8,714 nucleotides of DNA, taken from assembly GCA_947445045.1 (NCBI GenBank), contig CANFCA010000031.1, positions 1 through 8,714 on the forward strand. The letters run 5' to 3'. The notes under the pieces were generated by a model that saw only the letters and a program-made list of their open reading frames with translations, searched no databases and had not been told where the DNA came from. The stretch is from Gallionellaceae bacterium. GTDB taxonomy: Bacteria; Pseudomonadota; Gammaproteobacteria; Burkholderiales; Gallionellaceae. This document shows positions 1-4,901 of this stretch, piece by piece; the first letter of the stretch is position 1; each line of letters opens with the position of its first letter. The translations under genes were made by a program, and so were the position numbers.

Positions 1-2
1 CA

Positions 3-77
3 ATAATTGGTGACAATCGTGATACGCATCGGCTCGCACTGATGTTGGCAGCCATTTCCCGCGCAGAATTAATTTAA
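3..77 (+). CDS. C-terminal end of an unidentified gene (partial)
   Basis: One plus-strand frame is open from the window edge to a TAA at 75-77. It encodes 24 residues ending in RLALMLAAISRAELI, a composition typical of an amphipathic C-terminal helix. The other two plus-strand frames hit stops almost at once (4-6 and 11-13). I do not recognise the family. It lies upstream of the tRNA-like scar and points towards it, so it may be the gene that flanks, or ends at, an integrated element. The fragment is short, and a chance open frame cannot be excluded. Confidence 0.35.
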   Translation: MIGDNRDTHRLALMLAAISRAELI

Positions 78-147
78 GTCGAAGGCAAGCAACCGATTTT
101 CATCGAATTGACACTAGGCATGACGATTGGGATAGATGATGAATTTT

Positions 148-210
148 GGGTAGAGTGCACGGGAATCGAACCAGTGACTTCTGCCATGTGAAGGTAACAG
201 ACGGCACCTA
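148..210 (-). tRNA. 3'-half tRNA-Val(CAC)-like remnant, possible att site scar
   Basis: Read on the minus strand, this stretch has the order of a tRNA 3' half. There is a seven-base anticodon loop TTCACAT (anticodon CAC, valine), with a stem TTACC/GGCAG that has one mismatch and one G-T pair. A five-base variable region AAGTC follows, then a T arm ACTGG-TTCGATT-CCCGT with one mismatch. The end is GCACTCT-A-CCC, resembling an acceptor strand, discriminator and CCA. A D-loop-like GGT is visible, but no 5' acceptor strand complementary to GCACTCT and no proper D stem are found further upstream, so it is not a working tRNA. A 3' tRNA fragment is the usual duplicated core left by tRNA-targeting integrases. 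Its orientation would place the inserted DNA on the higher-coordinate side. Confidence 0.5.
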
Positions 211-267
211 GAATGGGTATAACGTATCTCATTCTTGACATTTAATCAATTTTGCATAGAATGGGTA
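209..267 (+). repeat. 11-bp direct repeat around the xre promoter (possible operator)
   Basis: TAGAATGGGTA occurs at 209-219 and again at 257-267, 48 bases apart. The second copy covers the -10 element, and the first lies just upstream of the -35. Antitoxins of this kind usually repress their own promoter, so paired sites overlapping the promoter are reasonable operator candidates. That role is inference; the repeat itself is directly visible. Confidence 0.4.
235..262 (+). promoter_or_regulatory. Sigma-70 promoter of the xre-abiEii operon
   Basis: A perfect -35 TTGACA (235-240) is followed after 16 bases by TAGAAT (257-262), five of six matches to TATAAT. Transcription would begin at about 268-270. 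That lies downstream of the ATG codons at 252 and 261 and just before the ATG at 273, so it decides the start of the antitoxin gene and suggests a leaderless or nearly leaderless mRNA. Confidence 0.65.
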
Positions 268-272
268 GCACT

Positions 273-764
273 ATGCCAGCACGCACACCTCACATCGCAA
301 CAACGGCTGCCAACAAGCTCATCGCCATGGGCAAGCTGATTCGCGTGCATCGCAAAGCATTGCGAATCAGCGCCACCACAGCGGCGGAGGCTGCCGGAAT
401 GTCGCGCGTAACTTTGCACCGAATCGAAAACGGCGAACCTTCGGTCACCATTGGCGCATACCTCAACGTCATGGAGTCCATGAACATGGACTGCGGAATT
501 ATCAAGCCCGCCGAGTCTGACGACAATGCACTTAATGTGGATCGTAATGGCTGGATTCCCGTGCGTGTCTATCTGGCAAACTACCCGCAACTCAAGCAAC
601 TTGCCTGGCAAGTGCATGGCACCGATGCATTGACACCGGCGGAAGCGCTAAGCATCTACGAGCGCAACTGGCGTCATATGGACGTGAATGCCCTAGAGCC
701 ACATGAGCGACAGCTGGTCGATGCACTGCGTATCGGACTTGGAGTGCCGAGTGGAATTGTTTAA
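273..764 (+). CDS. Xre-family HTH protein, probable antitoxin of an AbiEii-type toxin
   Basis: This 163-residue protein has one HTH_3/Xre DNA-binding domain near the N-terminus. The helix-turn-helix is at about residues 35-53 (TTAAEAAGMSRVTLHRIEN), followed by the usual continuing helices to about residue 70. The remaining 90 residues form a separate mostly helical region, with a tail rich in L, E and R, that I cannot assign to a named domain. The frame also has ATGs at 252 and 261, but both lie upstream of the predicted transcription start, so 273 is preferred. The gene ends inside the start region of the nucleotidyltransferase gene, with a 14-base overlap at the preferred start, so the two are probably translationally coupled. 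The likely role is to neutralise that toxin and repress the operon. Classical AbiEi antitoxins carry a winged helix instead, so this is a variant pairing. Confidence 0.8.
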   Translation: MPARTPHIATTAANKLIAMGKLIRVHRKALRISATTAAEAAGMSRVTLHRIENGEPSVTIGAYLNVMESMNMDCGIIKPAESDDNALNVDRNGWIPVRVYLANYPQLKQLAWQVHGTDALTPAEALSIYERNWRHMDVNALEPHERQLVDALRIGLGVPSGIV

Positions 765-1461
765 ACGACCGCACCATCAGCGGATTGCCCATGTCCTGAG
801 CGTCCTCAATGGTCCCCTGTTGAGCGAGAACAATTGCCTGTTTGGCGGTGGCACCGCAATTGCACTTCGATATGGCGAATACCGTGAGTCGATTGACATC
901 GATTTCATGGTGTCGGATGTTGCTTGTTACCGCAACCTGCGTCAGTTACTCACTGACGCAAATGGAATCGCCGCTATCGTCCGCGCGGGCACAGCACCTT
1001 TTGCACAAACCCGCGAGATACGAACTGATCAGTATGGTATCCGGACAATGTTGCAGGTAGCAGACCAGTCGATCAAATTCGAGATCATTCTTGAAGGGCG
1101 GATTGAACTCGAGCCTCACAAATCCAGTGATGAGATTTGTGGTATTGCAACTCTAACGCCACTGGATATGGCAGCGAGTAAGCTGCTGGCAAATTCGGAT
1201 CGCTGGAACGATGATGGAGTTTTCAATCGGGATATCATTGACCTTGCCATGATGAATCCCTCTCTTACGTTACTGCGATCAGCAGTGGCGAAAGCTGAAA
1301 CTGCATATGGCCAAGCCATACGTAAAGATCTCGATAAAACCATCGATCGTATGCAAAACCGCCACGACTGGCTGGAACGGTGCATGCAAGTCATGGCAAT
1401 GAACTTGCCCAAGGCAGTTGTATGGCAACAACTTCGTAAGTTGCGCAGGGTACTCGACTAA
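751..1461 (+). CDS. AbiEii/AbiGii-family nucleotidyltransferase toxin (MenT-like)
   Basis: This 236-residue protein carries the DUF1814/AbiEii signature. GGGTAIALRYGEYRESIDIDF at residues 32-52 holds the Gly-rich nucleotide-binding loop and the DxD metal ligands D49 and D51. A third acidic strand is IKFEI (108-112). Further conserved residues are K144 in ASKLLANSDRW and D161/D164 in NRDIIDL. Members of this fold that have been studied (MenT toxins) add nucleotides to tRNA and block charging; AbiE systems abort phage infection. The GTG start at 751 is chosen because GGAG (741-744) lies six bases before it and the protein then begins MELFKRP, near the start of the domain. An ATG at 703 in the same frame would overlap the upstream gene by 62 bases and add unmatched residues. 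All visible catalytic positions are intact, so the toxin looks active. Confidence 0.88.
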   Translation: MELFKRPHHQRIAHVLSVLNGPLLSENNCLFGGGTAIALRYGEYRESIDIDFMVSDVACYRNLRQLLTDANGIAAIVRAGTAPFAQTREIRTDQYGIRTMLQVADQSIKFEIILEGRIELEPHKSSDEICGIATLTPLDMAASKLLANSDRWNDDGVFNRDIIDLAMMNPSLTLLRSAVAKAETAYGQAIRKDLDKTIDRMQNRHDWLERCMQVMAMNLPKAVVWQQLRKLRRVLD

Positions 1462-1618
1462 GTAAAAGCTAGATTTACGTCTGAACCTTTCTTCTCGATT
1501 TTCAATAACAGCACCGAAGACAGTGGTGTATTCACGCTCCGCGCAAGTAAAAAAATTGCCTACTTGACCGACAATGCAATTGTCATCTCAGTTATCGTCC
1601 AGATTTACTCCGTCCAAA
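1462..1618. other. Junction region without a recognised gene
   Basis: This stretch separates the toxin gene from the broken end of the SRAP gene. No terminator with a T run is visible. A small dyad, GACAAT-GCA-ATTGTC, lies at 1570-1584. The toxin frame stays open after its TAA until a TAG at 1684-1686, but has no ATG or GTG start early on and matches nothing I know. I found no remains of the missing SRAP C-terminal half in the part I translated on the minus strand. Confidence 0.4.
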
Positions 1619-1903
1619 TCACGAAATTATTTTACTTCGATTTTTGTTTCTATAATGAATTGACTTGGTTTCACCGCGTGCATTAGAGAGTTTGTTACCG
1701 ATGCTGGCATCCTTTGACCAGATAGGAATCAATCCCCAGCGCATACGATTCAAATGCCGCTCACCTTCGTCATCGTCAGTGATGGTCGCAATCTTGAGAG
1801 ACGGGGCGATGTTCCAAGCAGGCGCGAGTTCAACCTCGCCTTTCAATTTGAAGTGTTCGGCGAAGCGGAGAGGTTTTTCATTTAAGGCGAAACGACCACA
1901 CAT
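1619..1903 (-). pseudogene. Truncated SRAP-domain gene (YedK/HMCES-like)
   Basis: SRAP proteins form a covalent thiazolidine link through Cys2 to abasic sites in single-stranded DNA and shield them. The preferred start gives MCGRF, so Met removal exposes the catalytic Cys2. Later family motifs follow: PAWNIAPS (28-35), RWGLIPIWSKD (55-65) and SNARGET (73-79), whose Asn74 corresponds to an active-site Asn of YedK. Similarity then stops, and about 15 unrelated residues lead to a stop, giving 94 residues against roughly 220 for the family. The conserved RRCLIPADGFYEW region with its Glu and the later active-site His are absent. An in-frame ATG at 1954 would add 17 residues before the catalytic Cys and is therefore wrong. 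It is best read as a gene cut by the insertion or deletion that brought in the neighbouring DNA. Confidence 0.85.
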
Positions 1904-1988
1904 GATTTGAATTTTCCAATTGCTATGCAGTCCATCAATGATAGCCTGAGACATTGAAATTGCAATTGCTTCGCATGAGTAGATTAAC

Positions 1989-1997
1989 TGCTATGAT
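1989..1997 (+). promoter_or_regulatory. Possible extended -10 promoter for gstA-frnE
   Basis: TGCTATGAT matches an extended -10 (TGn followed by TATGAT, five of six). It would start a transcript near 2004 with a leader of about 80 bases before gstA. No good -35 is found at the standard distance, and the perfect palindrome AATTGCAATT (1958-1967) lies upstream. Moderate to weak support. Confidence 0.3.
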
Positions 1998-2083
1998 TTT
2001 GCAAGGTCACGTGGTGTTATCACTTATCTAGCACAAACGATATTCCATAGATTTACATACACTCAGTCAAATTAGGAGATCAC

Positions 2084-2692
2084 ATGAAACTCTACTACGC
2101 CCCTGGCAGTTGCGCATTAGCTTCACACATCGCTTTGGAGGAAACCGGTCAGCCCTATGCAATCGACAAGCTCAATGTCCCGACTAAAACTACAGAAACG
2201 GGTGAGGACTTTATGCAGATCAACCCGAAAGGCTATGTGCCGACCATCCAGCTGGATGATGGCAGCTATCTGACGGAAGGCGCGGTGATATTGCAATATG
2301 TAGCTGACCAACATCCAAGCGCAAACCTGGCGCCCGCGCAGGGCACCATGGCACGGTATCGTTTACAGGAATGGCTGAATTTTATCGGTTCAGAAGTGCA
2401 TAAAACCTACAGCCCGCTGTTTAACAAAGCAGTGGCAGAAGACTATAAAGTTATTGCTCGCACGCTGTTAGCCAAGCGACTGACCCATGTTGAAACCCAG
2501 CTAGCCAACCAGCCCTACTTAATGGGCGACACTTTCAGCATAGCGGATGCCTATTTATTCACGGTGCTGAGATGGAGTGAGCGGGTGAATTTTGATCTCA
2601 ATCCGTTTCCAAATATCCAACACTATTTGACACGAATCGCCGCACGTCCTGCCGTGCAAGCAGCGATGAAGGCGGAAGGGTTGATTCCTTAG
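2084..2692 (+). CDS. gstA: Beta-class glutathione S-transferase
   Basis: This cytoplasmic dimeric enzyme conjugates glutathione to electrophiles and can reduce peroxides or mixed disulfides. The 202 residues match the beta-class length and closely follow E. coli GstA. An N-terminal thioredoxin-fold domain (1-80) carries the class-defining Cys10 in YAPGSCALASH, a VP turn at 52-53 and the glutathione-binding TEGA at 64-67. The helical C-terminal domain has His106 in EVHK, the second beta-class hallmark, and FSIADAYLFTVLRW, the usual folding motif. AGGAG at 2074-2078, five bases before the ATG, is a strong ribosome binding site. The DsbA-like gene begins 13 bases after the stop, so the two form an operon for thiol chemistry. 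No key residue is missing. Confidence 0.95.
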   Translation: MKLYYAPGSCALASHIALEETGQPYAIDKLNVPTKTTETGEDFMQINPKGYVPTIQLDDGSYLTEGAVILQYVADQHPSANLAPAQGTMARYRLQEWLNFIGSEVHKTYSPLFNKAVAEDYKVIARTLLAKRLTHVETQLANQPYLMGDTFSIADAYLFTVLRWSERVNFDLNPFPNIQHYLTRIAARPAVQAAMKAEGLIP

Positions 2693-2705
2693 AAGAGACA
2701 CATTC

Positions 2706-3329
2706 ATGAAAATAGAAATCTGGTCAGATATTATTTGTCCGTGGTGTTATATCGGTAAACGTCGCTTTGAATCAGCGCTGGCTCAAGTTGAGGATCGCAG
2801 TAACATCCAAGTGATTTGGCGTAGTTTTGAATTAGACCCTAACGCGCCAAGGCAACACCAAGGCACGTTGAACGAGATGCTGTCACGCAAATATAAGGTC
2901 AGCCTGCAACAAGCAGATGAGATGAATGCGCGGGTCACGACACAAGCCAAAGCGGTCGGTCTGGAATATAAGCTCACCCATGCCCGACCGGGCAATACTT
3001 TCGACGCACATCGGTTGCTGCATTTTGCTGCTGATAATCAACGGGGCGATCAAGCGATTGAATCCATCATGCACGCCTACTTTTCTGAATCGTTGGCTGT
3101 GGGTGATCGTGTCGCGCTGGCAAAACTTGCACCTCAGTTTGGGATAGCCGAAAGTGAAGTGTTGGATATGTTGGAGAGTGATCAGTATTCAGATGCTGTA
3201 AGAGCAGATGAATCGCGAGCGGCCAATTTTGGGATCTCGGGCGTACCGTTCTTTGTGTTCGATGAGAAGTCGGGTATCTCAGGTGCACAACCCGTTGAGG
3301 TATTTCTTGATGCACTGCAACAGATGTAA
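2706..3329 (+). CDS. DsbA-family oxidoreductase, FrnE-like, cytoplasmic
   Basis: This 207-residue thioredoxin-fold protein has the active-site motif CPWC (Cys11-Cys14) directly after the first strand, IEIWSDII. A helical insertion contains the family motif NTFDAHRLLHFA (97-108). The cis-proline loop SGVPFFVF places Pro181 opposite the CPWC. This pattern defines the FrnE/DsbA-like group (pfam DSBA), also related to 2-hydroxychromene-2-carboxylate isomerases; the CPWC favours a disulfide oxidoreductase or isomerase over the isomerase role. There is no signal peptide, so it acts in the cytoplasm. It follows gstA after 13 bases, with an AG-rich stretch (about 2691-2697) as a weak ribosome binding site. 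Co-transcription with a glutathione transferase suggests repair of oxidised or glutathionylated thiols; the exact substrate is unknown. Confidence 0.9.
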   Translation: MKIEIWSDIICPWCYIGKRRFESALAQVEDRSNIQVIWRSFELDPNAPRQHQGTLNEMLSRKYKVSLQQADEMNARVTTQAKAVGLEYKLTHARPGNTFDAHRLLHFAADNQRGDQAIESIMHAYFSESLAVGDRVALAKLAPQFGIAESEVLDMLESDQYSDAVRADESRAANFGISGVPFFVFDEKSGISGAQPVEVFLDALQQM

Positions 3330-3417
3330 TTATTCAGTGACGGCTTTAGAGCAAGTAATATGCGCGAATGAATCGTAACAAGGTGCCAGCAAGGGACATT
3401 CAAGTTTTAAAATACGT

Positions 3418-3726
3418 CTAGTGCTTTATTTCATGCATCATTGCAGCACGAAGTATCGCATTGATGCGGGTTTGATAGCCCTTACCTTGAGATTTCAACC
3501 ACACCAATACATCCGAATCCACACGGACTGTCGTTGAGGTCTTGGTAGGCTTATAGAACGGATTAGACGTAGCTTGCTTCCAGAACTCAGCCGGCAGTGG
3601 GGGAATATCGCTGTAATCAATTTTGTTATCTGGCAATTCAGACATAGTTTTGATTTCAGCCCTTTGTGTTTTGGTTAATGACACTGGCTTTGTTGAGTCA
3701 AGAGAATATTTAGCGGATTTCTTCAT
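3418..3726 (-). CDS. brnA: BrnA-type antitoxin (ribbon-helix-helix)
   Basis: This 102-residue antitoxin of the DUF4415/BrnA family partners BrnT. The first 60 residues include the linker IPPLPAEFWKQA (41-52) usual in this family. The C-terminus is a ribbon-helix-helix DNA-binding domain, with strand TTVRVDSDVLVWLK (65-78) and the helices around QTRINAILRAAM (85-96). The start at 3726 is preferred because AGGAG lies ten bases upstream, and the protein then begins MKKSAKY. The open frame reaches 3804, but that extra part only overlaps the toxin gene. It overlaps the end of brnT by 17 bases, in the usual toxin-first order, and should bind BrnT and repress the shared promoter. Confidence 0.9.
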   Translation of the reverse strand: MKKSAKYSLDSTKPVSLTKTQRAEIKTMSELPDNKIDYSDIPPLPAEFWKQATSNPFYKPTKTSTTVRVDSDVLVWLKSQGKGYQTRINAILRAAMMHEIKH

Positions 3727-4000
3727 AATTTTTTCGCTCCTTTTTATCTGCCTTTCGCGCTGAAATGATGCGGATAACTTCGACATCTTCTTCATGACGC
3801 ACAATATGTGCTACCAATAGCAACAAACAACCGTCAACCATGCCCAGAGCCTGCCACCTCTGTTCGCCGTCTTCAATGCGATCTTGATTAGCAAGAGCCA
3901 GCGGATCAAGGAATACAAGAGCAGCAATTTCAAAGCTGACGTGATGCTTTCTCAGGTTTGCTTGCGCCTTGGATTCATCCCACTCAAAACTGATATTCAT
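3710..4000 (-). CDS. brnT: BrnT-type ribonuclease toxin
   Basis: This is a 96-residue DUF497/BrnT protein, a RelE-fold RNase toxin that arrests translation when freed from BrnA. Family motifs are all visible: FEWDESKAQANLRKHHVSFE (5-24), with the Trp, Lys, Asn and His usual at the front; VFLDP (29-33); GEQRW (45-49), corresponding to the conserved GE.R; and RIISARKADKKERKNYEE (77-94), with the basic catalytic-type Arg and Lys. It is full length with no lesion. The ribosome binding site is weak. A short dyad just upstream (TTAAT-AC-ATTAA, 4025-4036) is a candidate operator. As the first gene of the minus-strand brnTA operon it probably stabilises this accessory region. Confidence 0.92.
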   Translation of the reverse strand: MNISFEWDESKAQANLRKHHVSFEIAALVFLDPLALANQDRIEDGEQRWQALGMVDGCLLLLVAHIVRHEEDVEVIRIISARKADKKERKNYEEIR

Positions 4001-4024
4001 GAGCCGAATGTTACTACAAATTAG

Positions 4025-4036
4025 TTAATACATTAA
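4025..4036. promoter_or_regulatory. Dyad upstream of brnT (possible BrnA operator)
   Basis: TTAAT-AC-ATTAA forms a 5-bp inverted repeat 25 bases upstream of the brnT start, within the region where its promoter must lie. On the minus strand a weak promoter (TTGTTT, 17 bases, TGTAGT) overlaps it. Ribbon-helix-helix antitoxins bind short dyads such as this. The operator role is inferred. Confidence 0.35.
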
Positions 4037-4180
4037 AACAAAACCCGACGGTCTGCAATGAGAAATTTAATCGAACTTCTGGAATTGGCACATTGTTACA
4101 ATTCGTTCACTCATATTACCCGCAAGAAAGCTGCCCCTGAATTATTTTATAAAAGTATTTAATCAGGTTGGAGAAAACTG

Positions 4181-4258
4181 ATGTTGGAAAAAAATAGAAA
4201 AAAGTCCCAAGAAAAATTTCATTCGTCACTCAAAGTTGGTACAAATAAAATTAGCTGA
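4181..4258 (+). CDS. Possible 25-residue basic micro-ORF
   Basis: An ATG at 4181 has GGAG at 4170-4173, seven bases upstream, and reads through 25 codons to TGA at 4256-4258. The peptide is strongly basic at its start (MLEKNRKKSQEK) with no membrane segment. The good ribosome binding site is the only positive evidence. It could be a real small protein, the leftover start of a decayed gene, or chance in AT-rich DNA. Confidence 0.2.
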   Translation: MLEKNRKKSQEKFHSSLKVGTNKIS

Positions 4259-4308
4259 GCACACCAGATAAATTGAAATGCAAATTACATCATTAAAAAA
4301 TATTATTG

Positions 4309-4331
4309 TTACCCACAATTTTTGTGGATAA
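4309..4331. repeat. Inverted pair of DnaA boxes
   Basis: TTACCCACAA (4309-4318) and TTGTGGATAA (4322-4331) are near-perfect inverted copies with one mismatch and a three-base centre. The right arm contains TGTGGATAA, the exact reverse complement of the consensus DnaA box TTATCCACA; the left arm holds TTACCCACA, eight of nine. No T run follows on either strand, so it is not a terminator. Two boxes do not prove an origin, but they are more specific than a random dyad. Confidence 0.5.
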
Positions 4332-4534
4332 CACCGTGAACAAAACTTATAAATCTAACAGTGACGGTATTGGACTGACGTGCTTAAATAATTGGCGATA
4401 GTTTTCGTTAAATAAATTATTTCACATGTGCAACTCATCAAGTGAACCAAGTACTATGAGCAGGAAAACTCTAATCAGCTTAATTTTTTTCTTGGGAATT
4501 TATAGGCATGAACTCCGAAGAAAATACCAGCAAA

Positions 4535-4735
4535 CTATTTTTTTAGTTCGGTAATATCTTTGAGAAACTGTGCGATATCCCACTCACAGCCACCGCAACC
4601 GGAAAGTGCCCCGGTCCATCTGGAGATGGCGTTAATATCCATACCTTGTTCAAAAAGTTTTTGAATATTGTTCCGTCTGGTTCCGCTGCAATGACACATG
4701 ACTTCATCCGCAGGCTCCGCATCATTCATATACAT
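4535..4735 (-). CDS. BFD-like [2Fe-2S]-binding protein
   Basis: This 66-residue protein is essentially a single BFD (bacterioferritin-associated ferredoxin-like) domain. The four cluster ligands are Cys14 and Cys16 in MCHC and Cys47 and Cys50 in GCGGC, with a 30-residue loop between the pairs, close to the 31 of E. coli Bfd. Between them, NNIQKLFEQGMDINAISRWTG forms the two-helix turn of the fold. Bfd itself reduces and releases iron from bacterioferritin; other BFD domains occur in nitrite reductase and NifU. No bacterioferritin gene is seen here, so a general electron-transfer or iron-release role is all that can be said. The start is uncertain: ATG at 4735 or 4729, neither with a strong ribosome binding site. 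Confidence 0.85.
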   Translation of the reverse strand: MYMNDAEPADEVMCHCSGTRRNNIQKLFEQGMDINAISRWTGALSGCGGCEWDIAQFLKDITELKK

Positions 4736-4861
4736 GAGTTTGTTCTCACACCGGTATTTTTCAAATAGCTTTAGGTCGACTCAAACTTAGCTTTGGAAGA
4801 GTAATTCTAACGCCGCACGACTGGGAATGGTCATGGTACTAAGTAGCAGCAATTCCAATTT

Positions 4862-4890
4862 CAATGTTCAATCCTCAAGAGCCAACATTG
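4862..4890. repeat. Inverted repeat downstream of the alkD-like gene
   Basis: CAATGTT (4862-4868) and AACATTG (4884-4890) are perfect inverted 7-bp arms around 15 bases, which themselves contain CTC-AA-GAG. It begins 12 bases after the alkD stop in the direction of transcription. It lacks a following T run, so it is a weak terminator candidate at best, or a mRNA 3'-end stabilising hairpin. Confidence 0.35.
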
Positions 4891-4901
4891 TGAGTGTATC
4901 T

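Larger units (their letters stand above)
4001..4534. other. 530-bp AT-rich non-coding gap
   Basis: This is the only long stretch without a convincing gene. It is visibly richer in A and T than its neighbours and contains no GATC. It holds the brnT upstream dyad, a small dyad ATTGT-T-ACAAT (4092-4102), a possible 25-codon ORF (4181-4258) and the paired DnaA-box dyad (4309-4331). A short frame at 4456-4554 has no ribosome binding site that I trust and runs into the end of the ferredoxin-like gene. Confidence 0.6.

Noticed and set aside
252..272. ATG at 252 (and 261) as the start of the Xre gene
   Set aside because: Both codons lie at or before the predicted -10 element (257-262) and would not be in the transcript from the strong promoter; 273 fits better.
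703..750. Longer start of the AbiEii toxin at ATG 703
   Set aside because: It has no ribosome binding site, overlaps the antitoxin by 62 bases, and adds residues that do not belong to the domain; GTG 751 has GGAG six bases upstream.
4322..4331. Intrinsic terminator formed by the DnaA-box dyad
   Set aside because: The hairpin is followed by ATAACACC or its minus-strand equivalent GTAACAATA, not by a T run on either strand.
4801..4821. attC-like GCGTTAGAA on the minus strand between alkD and the BFD-like gene
   Set aside because: No matching inverted start box lies within 150 bases, so it is only a short motif match.
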